Assembly (NCBI GenBank): GCA_026874595.1
Contig: CM049318.1
Location: 57,820,250 to 57,884,249, forward strand
DNA from: Sipunculus nudus
Lineage: Eukaryota > Annelida > Sipuncula > Golfingiida > Sipunculidae
Direction of reading: 5' to 3'
DNA length: 64,000 bases
Shown: positions 1 through 9,765 of the stretch, piece by piece
How positions within the stretch are numbered: position 1 is the stretch's first letter
How the letters are laid out: each line of letters opens with the position of its first letter
Notes under the pieces: model-generated
Told to the model about the DNA's origin: nothing
The model's input: only the letters and a program-made list of their open reading frames with translations
Databases searched by the model: none
Position numbers and translations under genes: made by a program

Positions 1-484
1 CATCCAAAACCGGAGTGCCCCCGCGTCCCATTCCGGTTGGCAAATTAATGTAAAATCACCACTGACCAGGTCTTCAAGGTCAACATACCGGTGTATGAAT
101 TCCTTGCCACGAGCACAGCGCCACAAAATTAATATTAACAAAATATTTGTACATATTTTATTGAGACTGTAAACCACTGAAAATCTATATTTTCAACATT
201 CCTGTCAATTAATACATCTCACCAACCCGGTAAAAAGCCCGGTATACCGGGTTTATCAGCTAGTCTAAAGATAAGAAGAATGTATTTTATACATGCTATA
301 ATATTTTTTTTTTCATTTTTCTTGCAAACTTTGTAAATGATTTGTTAAATGATATAAGCTATACAACTTGGCTTTGAGCTCATTGAATTCAACGTAAAAA
401 ACTCCATTATAGAGAATTTATACCGCCCCCCGCCGCCCGATCGCCAAATACTATAGTGGATATACTATAAACCATACACTCTAT
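1..484. other. Intergenic, AT-rich, no gene seen
   Basis: No credible open frame or recognised repeat. One perfect 14-bp palindrome, CCCGGTATACCGGG, sits at 238-251 in a stretch with other CCGG-containing words (ACCGGTGT near 88, ACCCGG near 226). Confidence 0.5.
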
Positions 485-608
485 CAGGCGCGGATCCGGG
501 GGGATATCCCCCCCCCCCCCCGTTCTCAACCAACGACCTTTTTTAGACAGTTTTTATGCATGAAACCCGTTGGCCTCTCCCTGCAAATAAATCCTGGATC
601 CGCGCCTG
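485..608. mobile_element. 124-bp MITE with CAGGCGCGGATCC ends and a G/C run
   Basis: The ends are perfect 13-bp inverted repeats: CAGGCGCGGATCC at 485-497 and GGATCCGCGCCTG at 596-608. They are flanked on both sides by TCTAT (480-484 and 609-613), a probable 5-bp target-site duplication. Inside is a run of 14 C at 508-521 after GGGGGGATAT. It is too short to encode anything, so it is a non-autonomous DNA transposon. Related copies are at 9008-9202 and 32337-32536. The CAG-type ends suit the hAT superfamily, some lineages of which make 5-bp duplications; that assignment is inference. Confidence 0.7.
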
Positions 609-1278
609 TCTATTTTTATTGTCCTTTTTGTTTCTGAAAGCGCGAAATGTTTCTTATATTACCAAATGTTCCACCAGATGTCATGATAAGTCGCGGCTCA
701 AATATTTCAAAATCGCCACACAATGAAAACAGTCAATATATTTTTCGGAAAGTTTGTTTGATGGTTTATTTGAGAATACATGTTCACATATTATCTCTAT
801 AAATTGACAGGAAATACCAGTTTCCAGCATTTTCATCTTCATCACATACTGTGACAATTTAGGAAAATGATATGCTTCGTTGAACTGTTATAAATGTTAG
901 CCTATGTTGTTGAATGACAAAATTAAATGGAAAGAATGAATAATTTTATTGTTGAAAGTTTACCCAAATTTTATTTTTTTTTGTAAAAAAATATACAAAA
1001 TATATATTGCAAAATATATAGTGGATGTGAAGAAAATTTAAAATATTCAACAATAGGACGGGGAGGAGAGCTGACCACTCTGTTAATTAAATACCAGTAC
1101 TTTTATGCCCTTCTTGGTAAGACCAATTTAGTGGAAGGGCAAAATGAGTCAGTCCATGAATGCAACCATTCACAGTTTCCGTGGTCCATATGGCCCGCAT
1201 TTCAAAGTATTTAATTTAAGGGCCCATAATGTGCGGATACTATATGTGTAACTAGAATTTTGCAGTCAGAGAACGCAA
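609..1278. other. Intergenic, nothing recognised
   Basis: AT-rich sequence with short poly-T and TATATA stretches (968-1020). No credible frame and no structured repeat noticed. Confidence 0.4.
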
Positions 1279-1479
1279 ACCTCCGCCAAGGCAGCTCATT
1301 ACCCCCATATGTCAGAAATGCATCATTTTTTCTTTAAAAAAATCACATCCAAAATTTAATAGCTTTGCTGATAATTTCATCTAAATCAGTTGAAAACTTC
1401 TCGAGTAAGGCCGCGAGCAGACTAAAAAAAAAACACACACTAACGCCGGCAGAACATAACCCCTACCCCAGGCGGAGGT
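1279..1479. repeat. Dispersed repeat bounded by CCTCCGCC / GGCGGAGG
   Basis: It starts ACCTCCGCC (1279) and ends GGCGGAGGT (1471-1479), a 9-bp inverted terminal match. The body has a TAATTTCATCTAAATCAGTTGAAAA-like stretch and an AGCAGACTAAA stretch. Related fragments are near 12545, 28028, 42130-42200 and 53335. The 60-codon frame on the opposite strand here belongs to the repeat and is not a gene. Confidence 0.5.
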
Positions 1480-1943
1480 AAAACCAACAAATAAATGCAT
1501 ATGTTCAATTTCGATTTAACGCAATCGCCCCGTAATGTACTCACTTCTTTGCTCGCAGTTAAACTTATTTCATTGAAACAGACGGGGACCTGGATAATTA
1601 TGTCTAATGGACAATGAAGCAACTGACAAAAAGGGAGGCATGTTGCCGCATCCGTATCAGAAATGTTATATCTTGCTGGCCTCGGCTCATTCGTTAAAAA
1701 AAATCAGTTTACATCATTAAGCACTTGAGGCAGTGCTTCGGCAAACCAAGATTCGCATCTTTCATAAGTAAAAGTTTTACTTAATCGGGTTCTACCCGGG
1801 TATAACTCGCGTTTCACCAGGGGTTTTGAAAAACCTGCGATCCCTGAGACAATTATAAACAGACATAATGGCTCGAACACATACCTCGGTTAATTTTTTT
1901 TATGGACGTATGAAAATAACGGATACTTGGTATAGGTCAAATG
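1480..1943. other. Intergenic, nothing recognised
   Basis: No gene, tandem array or clear dispersed repeat was seen between the CCTCCGCC repeat and the TTAA-bounded element. Confidence 0.35.
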
Positions 1944-2308
1944 TTAAAGCCAGCATTTCTCGTGATTTCTGGCTTATTTTGTGTACGTGTTAACGAAAAA
2001 AGGTAATTCCTGTTTGCAAAAGGTTCTTATAACGCCTTTTTTTACAGGGTGATGGTAAACACAGTACATTTGCCAACGCTGACAAACAGAAAAAATGTAA
2101 ATAAGGTGGTTAATTGCATATGTGCGGAACTGTTGCCAACTACCCTTTGCCAAACTCTGGTTCGTCTGACCTGCCGCCAGTTGCCCCCCACATGTTATAA
2201 ACATTTAGACATAAACAACACGAACAACCTGTGTGTGTGGGATCGACATTTTCTGACCTTTTGAATAAAAAGGTTCTGGGATTATGATAAGTCGCATGGG
2301 TTCCTTAA
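1944..2308 (-). mobile_element. TTAA-bounded MITE, copy in reverse orientation
   Basis: It matches, as reverse complement, the elements at 7196-7666 and 60459-60844. Shared landmarks are the CCGCCAGTTG, CCACATGTTATAAAC and ATAAACAACACGAAC-like words. TTAA occurs at both edges (1944-1947 and 2305-2308). The two overlapping frames here (about 71-76 codons on opposite strands) are shadows of the repeat. Confidence 0.6.
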
Positions 2309-3203
2309 AAAATTAGGGTGAATGTATATAACTGCTGTTTGCTAACTGGTTATCACACAATTCAAATTTTCACACTTCACACCAATTTCCCAAAGAGGCA
2401 CCCACGGCCAAGTGTTCTAAAATATTATATTCCCCAGGAAATATTTCAGGCAGATGGCACGGTGTGTACTGAAATAATCAACATTGTCGTATTTTATTGA
2501 ATTACTCGAATGACCCGCTTGCTACATTACCAGTAGGCTATATGTAAAATCATGCTTGCACGTATCTGCTGCCCTGCACTATACAATGTCCAAAATAATG
2601 GACTGACCTGACCTGGCCCTGAACTACTGTAGTTGGCTTTATGTTCTCGAGGGTTTAAAATTGAAAGGGAAATTATTGCGAAAATAAAGTCTACACAAGT
2701 GAACATTCATATTGTACAGCCTAATCAACTTTTAGGAATTCGAAGATTCATACTTTGAATAATATAACAACATATTTTTATGTTACCTCTAAATCTAAGA
2801 CTCATATGAATGCTAATATCAGAACTTTTATTTTATTTAATAATAATGAAGGATTTCCATTCTTGATATGTACTCTTGGGTCTTCATCAAATAATTTTCG
2901 TCACATAACTGTGAAGTATATGCACTGAAAACGCGAAAGTTCAAACCCTCACGAAACATTGACATAATGAAAATTGCTAAAATTTAACCTCGCGAATATG
3001 AAACCAACCACAGTAGGTCACTCAAAGCTTTATGCATCATGACTGGTCATCATGACTGTCATAGCGGCTGTCACTTATCGATTGCGTCTGCTTCAGATTA
3101 AGCAATAACCAACCAAACTGTCACAAGAAGTGATCTACGTGAGACCGAAAACGTATTAGCACGCAGGTAACCTGTGTTATTTATCTGTACGGGATTCGGG
3201 TTC
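2309..3203. other. Intergenic, nothing recognised
   Basis: AT-rich and mostly free of structure. A short local repetition of GGTCATCATGACTGTCA is visible near 3041-3060. No gene is supported. Confidence 0.4.
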
Positions 3204-3259
3204 GATTATCGATAATAATTATCGATTTAGTATCGAGAGAAATGTTGATATCGATCACC
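3204..3259. promoter_or_regulatory. Cluster of TATCGAT-like words
   Basis: Within 56 bp there are four TATCGA-type words, including a perfect palindrome at 3208-3226 (ATCGATAAT, a central A, ATTATCGAT). TATCGATA is the known insect DRE/BEAF-type core-promoter or boundary word. Any function here is inference because no gene lies next to it. Confidence 0.25.
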
Positions 3260-3654
3260 GGTACCTGTATTTAAAATCATTTTGCCACCACACTATAGCG
3301 ACATCCGTCGGCAACAACCGACACCAGCAAGTGACATCACAAATCAGTATACTGTCACACTGGACTTTCTGGAAAAAAGGTATAAATTATACAAGGAAAA
3401 TGTACCAAATTGTCTAATAAGTATAAAAAGGTAAAAATCAAAGAAGTATTGCGCAAGTTTTGCACATTATACAGCATGTGTTACTTCCTTTGGTAAAAAA
3501 TGTGGAGCTATGTAGCACGTCATTGCATGACTCCTCAGTATTCCATATATCCCAATATAAACCTAAATATAAACCTATTTATTTTACATGGATTGTAAAA
3601 GTAGTTATTTATAACTGATCGCGGTACTCTTAATGACTCAGATGATGACGTTCG

Positions 3655-3810
3655 GTGATCTCTAGAGGTGGAGGAAATCGGAGAACCACCCGCCTCTTAC
3701 AGGTCACAACAATCCGCTCACAGCTACGCTGGGTATCAAACCTGGGTCGCCAGCGAAGAGAGCCGAGCGTGTTACCCAGTTACTTTCTATGCCACTATCC
3801 GGTGATTTCT
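3655..3810 (-). repeat. Probable tRNA-derived SINE head, degenerate
   Basis: Read on the minus strand the segment contains GGTTTGATACC, one mismatch from the RNA polymerase III B box. It is preceded by CTCGGCT and GGCGACCC words typical of tRNA-like SINE heads. The A box is poorly preserved. A related downstream word, GACCCGGAGAAAACCAC, recurs near 35300. Confidence 0.35.
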
Positions 3811-4689
3811 TTTCAAATTATTGGCAGGATCATGGAAGAAATCATCTTTAAAAAAATGCCACTATTATGAAATATTGACAGAGCATGTCTACTGCACACA
3901 ACAAGTTTTTTTTTCACCCAAGTTAATGTTAAAACTAAAAATCACAAGATGATGATTAACTCTGAAAAAATATAAAAAAATGTATATAAAAAAGTCTTAC
4001 CTGAAAATAATACTACCTTTTAAAAATGTATGGAGTGAAAGCTATGTATTATGTTATATCTTCGATGAATAAAAGTAATAAGTCTACCTCATTTTTATGC
4101 TGATATACCTACAGCAGTTTTCTAGGTAGCAAGCGGTCTCACTGGACCCGGATGCAACATTGCACATGCTCGTAGTAAAGGAATAAAAAACATTGATCTT
4201 CTACAAGAAATAAAAAAAATAATCAATATATGAATAACCACGCCTGGCAAAAGCGTAGCCAAGTTGGAGCTGCAGTATCAAGAAAGACTAAGGATATTTA
4301 AAGGCGGGGGGGGGGGGGGTATATATCTCGTCACCTTCTAGCAAAAGCGTGTGTGTATACGGGGACGACGTTACGACCAGATTACTGGCTGTCAGAGTGC
4401 CTTTACATCTAGGTCCGAGGAACGCATTATAAGGCCCCAAGAGGATGCAAATATTTTCGTCATTTTTCACAACGCCTCATGGCCTACAGGTAAACTGTCA
4501 ATTAACATAAACCAGACTAATCTTTAGCATTTATAGTATACTTATACTAGTATATAACACCAAACATGAGCGAGAAAGGTTCCGTTTTAACTCAGCATAT
4601 TGGTAAACCCCTCCACATGTTTGTTTAATTTCTGACCACATGAATACAGGCATGGCTCGCACGGCTTACTGGACGCAGCCAACATGTAC
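3811..4689. other. Intergenic with a 14-G run
   Basis: AT-rich spacer. A poly-G run at 4306-4319 is followed by TATATAT, the same arrangement as at 39223-39250. No gene is supported. Confidence 0.4.
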
Positions 4690-4945
4690 GCGATACAGAA
4701 ATTGACTCGTTGCCATAGAGACGGAGTTTCAGTTTCGGTTGTGAGTTCACATGTATTCATTTGTGTTAATTCATCATTTGTGATAAAACGTTACGAGTAT
4801 GGGCGTTTACCACAATATGAATGCAACATGATGGGAGAACACTGCGATGCGTTCCTCGATATTGCTTGTATCACGACTCAAGTAGGCTTTCAAGCCCAAT
4901 TATCATTGCCTACTGAATCGGGTTGTCACGGCTAGTAATCAATGT
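4690..4945 (+). repeat. Dispersed repeat, partner of 21103-21345
   Basis: It aligns over its length with the reverse complement of 21103-21345. Shared words include AGAGACGGAGTTTCAGTTT, GTTCACATGTATTC, GTATCACGACTCAAGT and GTGCCTACTGA-like ends. The partner lies in the intron of the 7TM gene. An 83-codon frame spans it, but the partner copy does not keep that frame. Confidence 0.6.
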
Positions 4946-5262
4946 AGCTATAAAAAAGGATCCCAATCGACCCACCCTTGAAGATAGATCGAAGCTGCTG
5001 CACAAAGAGTACGTTATAGCCAGCATTCTCAGTGATTTAACATGGAGACCAGAGGTGAAGGTGATTTACTAGTGGTAATTGACAAGCACAATATTGAAGA
5101 CTGCATATTTCGGTATATATCTGATTAAATTAATTCAGACAATATGAGTGATAAAGGTTAATAAAGGTAAAAGGTTAGGATTAATAGTCTGATATCACTG
5201 AACATGTCAGTCTCATCCACTATGGCTTCCTGGTCTTTCATTCTTGTAGCTTTTCTCGGCTC
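4946..5262. other. Intergenic, nothing recognised
   Basis: Short AT-rich spacer with no repeat partner noticed. Confidence 0.35.
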
Positions 5263-5272
5263 CCCGGGGAAC

Positions 5273-5739
5273 TACGCTCCCGAGGCAGTGGAAATCCTGC
5301 GCTTCTAATGAAGTTACTGATTATCCCGCTGCCTGCTTTGACCGTTTATGATGCACTTAAACACCAGGTGGTGGCCTGTCTGCTGAAAAAGAAACTGATG
5401 TTGTGACTAGCAGCCAACCAAATGCCAGTCAACAAACACTCGACAGGCCTCAGGCTCCGCCCAGAAACCACGTGTGGGGCCATTCTTTCTGAGCCTGTGG
5501 CCTGTTCAAACGGTTGCCGGGGCGATGAGCTGCCACTAAAAAATAATTGAAAAACATTTGCTACGTGTATTCCTCGCTTGGATGGAAAACCGTTATGTCT
5601 TCCATCACAGGGTCTCATCGGACTGGACCAAAATACAGTGCTCCCCTCTGGTGTAGCGGTTCAGGATACGAGGTCAAAACAAACAGCGCTTACGATATAG
5701 GTAGTAGGCCTATAGGTAAAGCGCTGTGTAAAGAGCGTA
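5273..5739 (+). mobile_element. 467-bp element with TACGCTC ends, copy 1
   Basis: It begins TACGCTC (5273) and ends GAGCGTA (5733-5739), a 7-bp inverted terminal repeat. It is flanked by CCCGGGGAAC (5263-5272) and CCCGGGGAGC (5740-5749), a 9-of-10 direct repeat that fits a target-site duplication. A second copy in the same orientation is at 61962-62646, matching over most of its length (AGCAGCCAACCA, CTGAGCCTGTGGCCTGTT and CAAACAGCGCTTAC blocks). There is no coding capacity; the open frames on both strands here are shadows. The superfamily is unknown. Confidence 0.65.
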
Positions 5740-5773
5740 CCCGGGGAGCATTCAACCCAAGCAGCCATAACAG

Positions 5774-6322
5774 TAGACTGGTACCCCGCTCTATTATGGC
5801 ACCGCTGCTCTAGGCCAATCATAGAGACGGGCGTACAACGCCATCTTCAGGACTCCCGGCAGACTTGTTCCAACTCAAGAATGATTCATATATGATTAAA
5901 AATAAACATTTCGTTTGCCCAGAGAAGTTGTTAAAAGTTGGCTGTACATTTCATGTGACCTTTATGATTAGATTAATAGATACTGATAATAAACCAATGC
6001 CACGTACAGTGGAATATCAAGTATTCAGTATATCGTATGATTCTTATCATCTACACATCCATCGGTCAATTTTTATGCAAAAACTAATTTTTCAATATTT
6101 GGAAACTTTAAATAACTAAAGAAAGTAATTTTATAAGTAATCTTCACGAATACCCGGCCAGGATCGCGAGAACGTCCATGACAATCGGTGTGAGCGTACT
6201 GACTGGAGTTGGAACCAGTCTACAGGTAGGTCAGGAGTTGCAACTAGGAGTACTGAAGATGGCGTTGTACGCCTGTCTCTATGCTTGGCTTGAGGGCCTT
6301 GATAGAGCAGGGTACCAGTCTA
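5774..6322. mobile_element. 549-bp foldback MITE with 9-bp target duplication
   Basis: It begins TAGACTGGTACCC and ends GGGTACCAGTCTA. The left arm (about 5774-5878) and right arm (about 6205-6322) are near-complementary for roughly 100 bp, including CGTACAACGCCATCTTCAG. Exact 9-bp direct repeats CCATAACAG flank it (5765-5773 and 6323-6331). A 9-bp duplication with long arms is typical of Mutator-like elements. A minimal relative is at 23347-23442. The frames at 5865-6119 and 6178-6399 lie inside it and resemble no transposase I know. Confidence 0.75.
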
Positions 6323-6384
6323 CCATAACAGGTGCTAGAAGGTATTTGTTCTACATTTGCCTCCCTTTTAGTGCATATGGCAGT

Positions 6385-6460
6385 CAGATCGGGACGTGAA
6401 CCCACAACCTTGCGGTCACAAGTCCAGCGCACTAACCATTACGCCACCACGCTCCATAAG
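6385..6460 (-). repeat. tRNA-derived SINE head
   Basis: On the minus strand there is a perfect A box TGGCGTAATGG (6446-6436). Exactly 44 nt downstream, start to start, is the B-box-like GGTTCACGTCC (6402-6392), the spacing of a real tRNA. The sequences where acceptor stems should lie do not pair, so I call a SINE or tRNA pseudogene and not a functional tRNA. Confidence 0.55.
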
Positions 6461-6775
6461 GATATGGTGACCTAGTTTCACAGCTGATCTGGGCCACAGT
6501 GACTTAATTTGTGTAAATTGTTAACTAATGCTGAAGATCTACTGATGTATAAGGATTTACCTGCAACCGTAAGCTATGCATTAAGCGTATTCTAAATGAA
6601 ATAATGCCATTGTTCAAAGTAAAAAGAGCTAGTATAGGTCTAGGTCAAACATACCTCAATCAGCTCAAGAGACACATGTAAACACTTTCAGAACAAAAGA
6701 ACAAAATCGAGTGAAGACTCTGCATGGATGGTATTATACCAACAAGCAGTTGATGTGACTTGGAACCGTAACTTG

Positions 6776-6805
6776 ACCTTGACAAAGGTCAATCTTTGTC
6801 AAGGT
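6776..6805. other. Perfect 12-bp hairpin with TGACCTTGA half-sites
   Basis: ACCTTGACAAAG at 6776-6787 and its exact reverse complement at 6794-6805 are separated by a 6-nt loop. The arms contain the TCAAGGTCA-type nuclear-receptor word that recurs at 46.5-47.0 kb. Confidence 0.6.
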
Positions 6806-7195
6806 GATGATTTAGAGGTAAATATTACATAGAGTGATAAAATCGAATGGTGTTCTAATTCTTGTTGTTATTAGCGCAACCAATGGTACTGTTAAAGGTG
6901 TGCTGTTTGACAAATTTTACGGAACTGGGCTTATTAAAATAAAATGTGTCATTTTTGTGCTTTGAGCAATGACATCTGATGGAGTCATATTTCACAGACG
7001 TACATCGAATAAGAAATAAAACTCGGGTGACGAAAAATAGGGATTGCGATCTTGCTAACGAGCAAATGTTTGTCACTTGTCACCTGATCAAATAACTACA
7101 AGCAAAAGCTGTTGTGTCATTAATATTCTTAAAGATGTAACTATAAGAGGGAAGTTTACAACCTGTAACAGACGCCATGTCACTTGGCAAGGAGA

Positions 7196-7666
7196 TTAAA
7201 GGGGCCCAATCACCTATCTGACCTTTATAATCTAAAGGTAATCCCTTTGAGCTTTCATAAAAATAGACCGGGAAACGTAGATATCATCGCACACAGGCTG
7301 TTTGTTTTGTTTATATCGACATGTTTATAATATGTGGGGACCCGCCAAAATAATCAAAACAAATTCAACAAGGGCATGTGGCAGGAAGTGAGATAAGACA
7401 GAGCTTTGCAAATAGCGTTTTGCAACAAGTCACCTTTCAGCCTCCGCATATGTGCACCCTATCCACTTAGGATACATGTTTTTCTTGTTTGTCAACATTG
7501 AGGTGTTTACAAACATGATGTTGATAAACAAGTACATACATCTTTCACAAAGGCCTTTTAAGAACTTTTCACAACCAAAATTACCCTTAGATCATTTATA
7601 TGTACACAGACGAAGCCATATATAACATACATTCTTTTTCAAAAGTGGGTGAATGGGCACCTTTAA
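7196..7666 (+). mobile_element. TTAA-bounded MITE, about 463 bp, best copy
   Basis: TTAA at 7196-7199 and 7663-7666 bracket an element starting AGGGGCCC and ending GGGCACCT, so the ends are imperfect inverted repeats. Internal landmarks are GTTTGTTTTGTTTATATC, TTATAATATGTGGGG and TTCAACAAGGGCAT. Copies occur at 1944-2308, 42811-43197, 47680-48315, 51985-52422 and 60459-60844, with fragments near 30423-30765 and 48395-48600. TTAA duplication is the habit of the piggyBac and Kolobok superfamilies; which one is not resolved. There is no coding capacity. Confidence 0.7.
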
Positions 7667-8094
7667 GAAGAATCAGAAGATCGTTAAATAGAAATGTTGG
7701 TTCTGGTCATAAGGTTTTTTTATTTCATATTAGGCTATCGGACCGTGATCAGCGTGTCAAACTGTGCGATAATATTCAAGTTTTAGGAGAATAACTGCCA
7801 AATTTCAATGGGCACCTGGTGGTTAAACAGCCTATGCATTCTTAAAACTGCAATCATTAGACAGGTTAACGGACTGATTCTTAATTTTAACTGTCAAAAC
7901 CACCGACAACTGTATATTATAATTGGTCCATTAATTGAAATGTCAGAATAATTAAAGATAGATAGTTATAAACGGCCAGTCTGGATGATACTGGTGGGTT
8001 TATTTTGGGAGACTGAGCTCTACAGGTTACAGAACTGCTTTCTAATAAATCATAATCCCTGCCAGATATACGGCAGCAAGTGATCAGATCAAAG
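7667..8094. other. Intergenic, nothing recognised
   Basis: AT-rich spacer without recognisable genes or repeats. Confidence 0.35.
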
Positions 8095-8410
8095 GCGGGC
8101 GTGTGTCTGTGGTGCCACTTTGTATGGGGGCTCAGTGTCTCACCTTCAGTCTAACACGTGCCCCCTCGGGGCTTGATGCCGCGGGAGAAGACACAATTGA
8201 AAGGGACTGGCAGACAAGCCTCGTTATGGAAGCGTATCTCCCGACCAGGAAACAGAGGATCCAATTAGCCCGCCATCACAGAGGCCGACCCTAATGCCCT
8301 CTGGCGACCCAACATGAAACAACAAAGTGATATGTGGGCCTGCCGGAGGCCGCGCCACTCGCCAAACGTGTCTTGGCGTTAATAGCGCTGCTTGTATCTT
8401 ATTCACCTAA
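8095..8410. other. Unique GC-richer island, possible regulatory element
   Basis: This stretch is visibly richer in G and C than its surroundings, has no repeat partner I noticed, and contains homeodomain-like CAATTAG and TTAATAG words. Two frames of about 60 codons on opposite strands overlap, which argues against coding. A conserved non-coding element is a guess. Confidence 0.2.
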
Positions 8411-9007
8411 GGTGGCAGTTAATACAAGAACGGTTTCTGAATAAAACTAAGACCTGAGGTAAAACTCTGAAAGATGAAACGCTGGATCGGGGAAACGTGT
8501 CGCAGTTAATTTAAAAAAAAACATACTGAAAATAACACCGTTATTTTATCAGCGTGTTCTTTATAGAAGCTATAAGGTAATTTATTCATTAATATATGTT
8601 AAAATCTTTAAATCTACAAACCTGTTATATTGCTTATTATTTGTTAAAAGCGAGTTCTCTTTTTTTTCCTAAAAATTAGCAATATACCAGACTGTGGCTT
8701 CATTTCAAAATCAGTAAAGTATGGTGTGCAACAGGTTGCATTTGTGGATGGCAAAAGTTCCAAGTCCCTATTCTTCTGCAATGTACGATGTTTCAAGAAA
8801 TGTTTCAGGTTCTAACATAATGCAACAACTTGCACGGTATCACATAACATTCTCCGGTTTTACCCCATAGAAAGGATTAAACGTCATGATAATGGAGGGG
8901 CCGAGATATTTAAAATCTTGCTTCAGGAAAGAGAGCCTTTTCAAGTGAATAAAGGCAAAAACGAGGGCATTTTGTATATATGTATGTAGGCTATTTCTCA
9001 GGAAATA
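8411..9007. other. Intergenic, nothing recognised
   Basis: AT-rich spacer with short homopolymers. No gene or repeat is supported. Confidence 0.35.
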
Positions 9008-9202
9008 CAGTGGCGAATCCCGGGGGGGGGGGGGGGGGGGGGGTTGGTATCCAAGAGGTCTGGACCACCCCCGGTTTGAGCAGCAGTAAGGATTTTTTGG
9101 CTTTGAACTTCCCTTGCCGGACCAAAGGACCTCTTTTTAGGATTCCTTTTCAGTCTTCTTGGGTTGCACTCTCCCATTTCTAAAATACTGCATCCACCCC
9201 TG
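9008..9202. mobile_element. 195-bp MITE with a 22-G run
   Basis: It begins CAGTGGCGAATCC and ends GCATCCACCCCTG, imperfect inverted ends related to 485-608. AAATA flanks both sides (9003-9007 and 9203-9207), a second example of a 5-bp duplication for this family. A run of 22 G occupies 9022-9043, and the internal words TGGACC and CTTTTTAGGATTCCTTTT are shared with 32337-32536. The long minus-strand frame that crosses it (9450-8998) translates the poly-C side as polyproline and is not a gene. Confidence 0.65.
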
Positions 9203-9689
9203 AAATAGGTGTTGCACCATATTTCAAGAAACACTTGCATGGTATACAAGATGGTGTACAGCATCTTTCTGTGATTATGACCGTCTAAACGGTTATTAAC
9301 AGAGTAAATATGACCATAAATACAATCAAAGGACCCATAGGTCACAGCGCTCAGCGTATTTAGCAAATGCAAAAAAAAAATACTTATTTCAATTGTTTTA
9401 TTATATAAATCAACACTTAAAAAGCTTAGAGTAAATGGCCGTGCTATCAAATACTGAATATATGTTTGTCAAACTAATACTGTGCACTTTAACGAACTAT
9501 ATCAAAGATGCAGGAGCCTCTTATGATTGAGTATTAAGTATCAAGTAATATGTATAAGTTTTTCAGCTATGTGACAGTAATATGTGCGTAAAATAACCAA
9601 TCCACTGGGAATGTATGAATCCCTGTCAACTGTAGAATAAGGGAGAAAGTTGAGATTAGCTGTAGGTCCAACGGTTTCAATACCTGCCT
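9203..9689. other. Intergenic, nothing recognised
   Basis: AT-rich spacer; no supported feature. Confidence 0.3.
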
Positions 9690-9765
9690 TATTAAGGGAC
9701 AGCCGGACGGCCGGACGACGGACTATAGCTCAGATGACTTATATATAGTCAGCTGAGCTAAAAAG
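9690..9765 (-). repeat. Fragment of an AGCTCA/CCGTCCG dispersed repeat
   Basis: On the minus strand it reads TTTTTAGCTCAGCTGAC...GTCATCTGAGCTATAGTCCGTCGTCCGG. The same TTTTAGCTCA...GTCCGTCC layout occurs at 24733-24830, and a diverged form at 41236-41320. I know this layout as a common molluscan repeat start; no coding content. Confidence 0.45.

Noticed and set aside
5346-5813. Two frames of about 90 codons, one per strand
   Set aside because: They lie in the TACGCTC element and its flank; the second genomic copy does not keep them intact.
6385-6460. Functional tRNA gene on the minus strand
   Set aside because: Good A and B boxes, but no acceptor-stem pairing.
8998-9450. 150-codon minus-strand frame with a polyproline run
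   Set aside because: The polyproline is the complement of the 22-G run inside a MITE; the remainder has no signature.
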